Assembly (NCBI GenBank): GCA_946409545.1
Contig: CAMJWT010000028.1
Location: 1-14,213 of the forward strand
Source: RUG12783 sp946409545
GTDB lineage: Bacteria; Bacillota_I; Bacilli_A; RF39; UBA660
Reading direction: 5' to 3'
Length of the DNA: 14,213 nt
The translations under genes and the position numbers were made by a program. Below are positions 13,792 to 14,213 of the stretch, in pieces. Position 1 is the first letter of the stretch, and every line of letters begins with the position of its first letter. The notes below the pieces were generated by a model that worked only from the letters and a program-made list of their open reading frames with translations, had not been told where the DNA came from and did not search any database.

Positions 13792-13819
13792 TAAAAAAGA
13801 CTTAATAATATTAAGCCTT
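13792..13819 (-). terminator. Intrinsic terminator of the YgjV-like gene
   Basis: Minus strand AAGGCTTAA, loop TATTA, TTAAGTCTT (13797-13819), a 9-bp stem with one G-U pair followed by T6. The stem overlaps the stop codon of the gene. Confidence 0.85.
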
Positions 13820-14213
13820 ATTGTGTTACATTTGGTCTTATTTTTAAAACTTGCTTTCTATTTTTTTCTTTAACATAACCAATTATTGTTGATATTAACA
13901 AGATACTTTCTAAAACGATTGCAAAGATAGCATTTAAAGATATTTGATAACCTAACCATAACATTGATACAGGAATACCTAAAAACCTATACACTTCTAC
14001 TTTATCTTGCCATATTGCGTAAGTAGATATCATTGTTGCAAAAACAGATAGCAAACTTAAAAATCCATTATATGTAAAAATTGTTGATATAATGATTATT
14101 AAAAGAAAAGAAAACAAAAGAACATTTTTACGAGTTTTATTACCTTTTAGTAACTCTTCTTTATAAAAAAAGTTATCACGAAAAATTAATATAATATCCA
14201 TAGCCATTCCTGT
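13818..14213 (-). CDS. YgjV-like inner-membrane protein, C-terminal part
   Basis: The frame is open to the right edge, so the gene is cut. The visible part (about 131 codons) has four hydrophobic segments: LLFSFLLIIIISTIF, LSLLSVFATMISTYAIW, IPVSMLWLGY, and IFAIVLESILLISTIIGYV. The ISTYAIWQDKVEVYRFLG and WLGYQISLNAIFAIVLESILL sequences resemble the YgjV family of small multi-pass membrane proteins (Imp-YgjV, PF10688), whose function is not established. In that family a MNLIAIIRNIVFYK-like segment lies mid-protein, matching MAMDIILIFRDNFFYKEE here. I therefore read the ATG at 14207 (and a second at 14201) as internal, and place the true start beyond the window. A terminator follows the gene. 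Confidence 0.65.
   Translation of the reverse strand, partial: TGMAMDIILIFRDNFFYKEELLKGNKTRKNVLLFSFLLIIIISTIFTYNGFLSLLSVFATMISTYAIWQDKVEVYRFLGIPVSMLWLGYQISLNAIFAIVLESILLISTIIGYVKEKNRKQVLKIRPNVTQ

Noticed and set aside
1..14213. Code 4 (TGA as tryptophan) as in mycoplasmas
   Set aside because: All conserved genes read through at full length with TGG for tryptophan and no in-frame TGA.

Overview
The window is AT-rich and dense, with short leaders and compact intrinsic terminators. It looks like the chromosome of a low-GC Bacillota, probably an anaerobic, poorly cultured Bacilli lineage close to the Mollicutes/RF39 or Erysipelotrichia type; that placement is inference. The lineage hints are the gene order hrcA-grpE-dnaK with a CIRCE-like operator, a Bacillota-type MurC, an oxygen-sensitive class III ribonucleotide reductase and a lone radical SAM protein. 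MurC implies a peptidoglycan wall, so this is not a wall-less mollicute. Tryptophan is encoded by TGG, and the 14 readable stop codons are 12 TAA and 2 TAG, with no TGA. Every gene except one lies on the minus strand. No rRNA, tRNA, CRISPR, insertion sequence or phage gene was seen.

Regions by coordinate (most are transcribed right to left). 1-1850: heat-shock operon hrcA-grpE-dnaK (dnaK cut by the left edge), driven by a near-consensus promoter overlapped by a CIRCE-like operator. HrcA most likely starts at a TTG codon set by a strong ribosome binding site. 1861-3862: a membrane-anchored protein with several Ig-like domains and a C-terminal C39-like cysteine peptidase domain, downstream of murC. 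3862-6161: murC and, diverging from it, a COG1313/PflX-type radical SAM protein on the plus strand; both promoters lie in an 83-bp gap. 6160-6907: three tandem paralogous small acidic proteins, two of them preceded by an almost identical promoter and ribosome-binding-site block. 6905-9700: nrdD-nrdG, the anaerobic ribonucleotide reductase and its activase, translationally coupled, with an 18-bp palindrome of Rex-operator type upstream. 9892-11948: a secreted, cysteine-rich surface protein with six CxxC/WG repeats and a PPPTG sorting-signal-like C terminus. 11967-13745: two adjacent paralogous proteins of unknown function. 13792-14213: the C-terminal part of a YgjV-like membrane protein cut by the right edge.

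Functionally the window mixes housekeeping (protein folding, cell wall, anaerobic dNTP synthesis) with lineage-specific genes: two exported multi-domain proteins and two sets of locally duplicated genes without a recognised family. The unknown genes form small independent units with their own promoters and terminators, so there is no strong case for one large new system. The best candidates for new biology are the small-protein trio beside nrdDG, the paralogous pair at 12004-13719, and the cysteine-rich surface protein.
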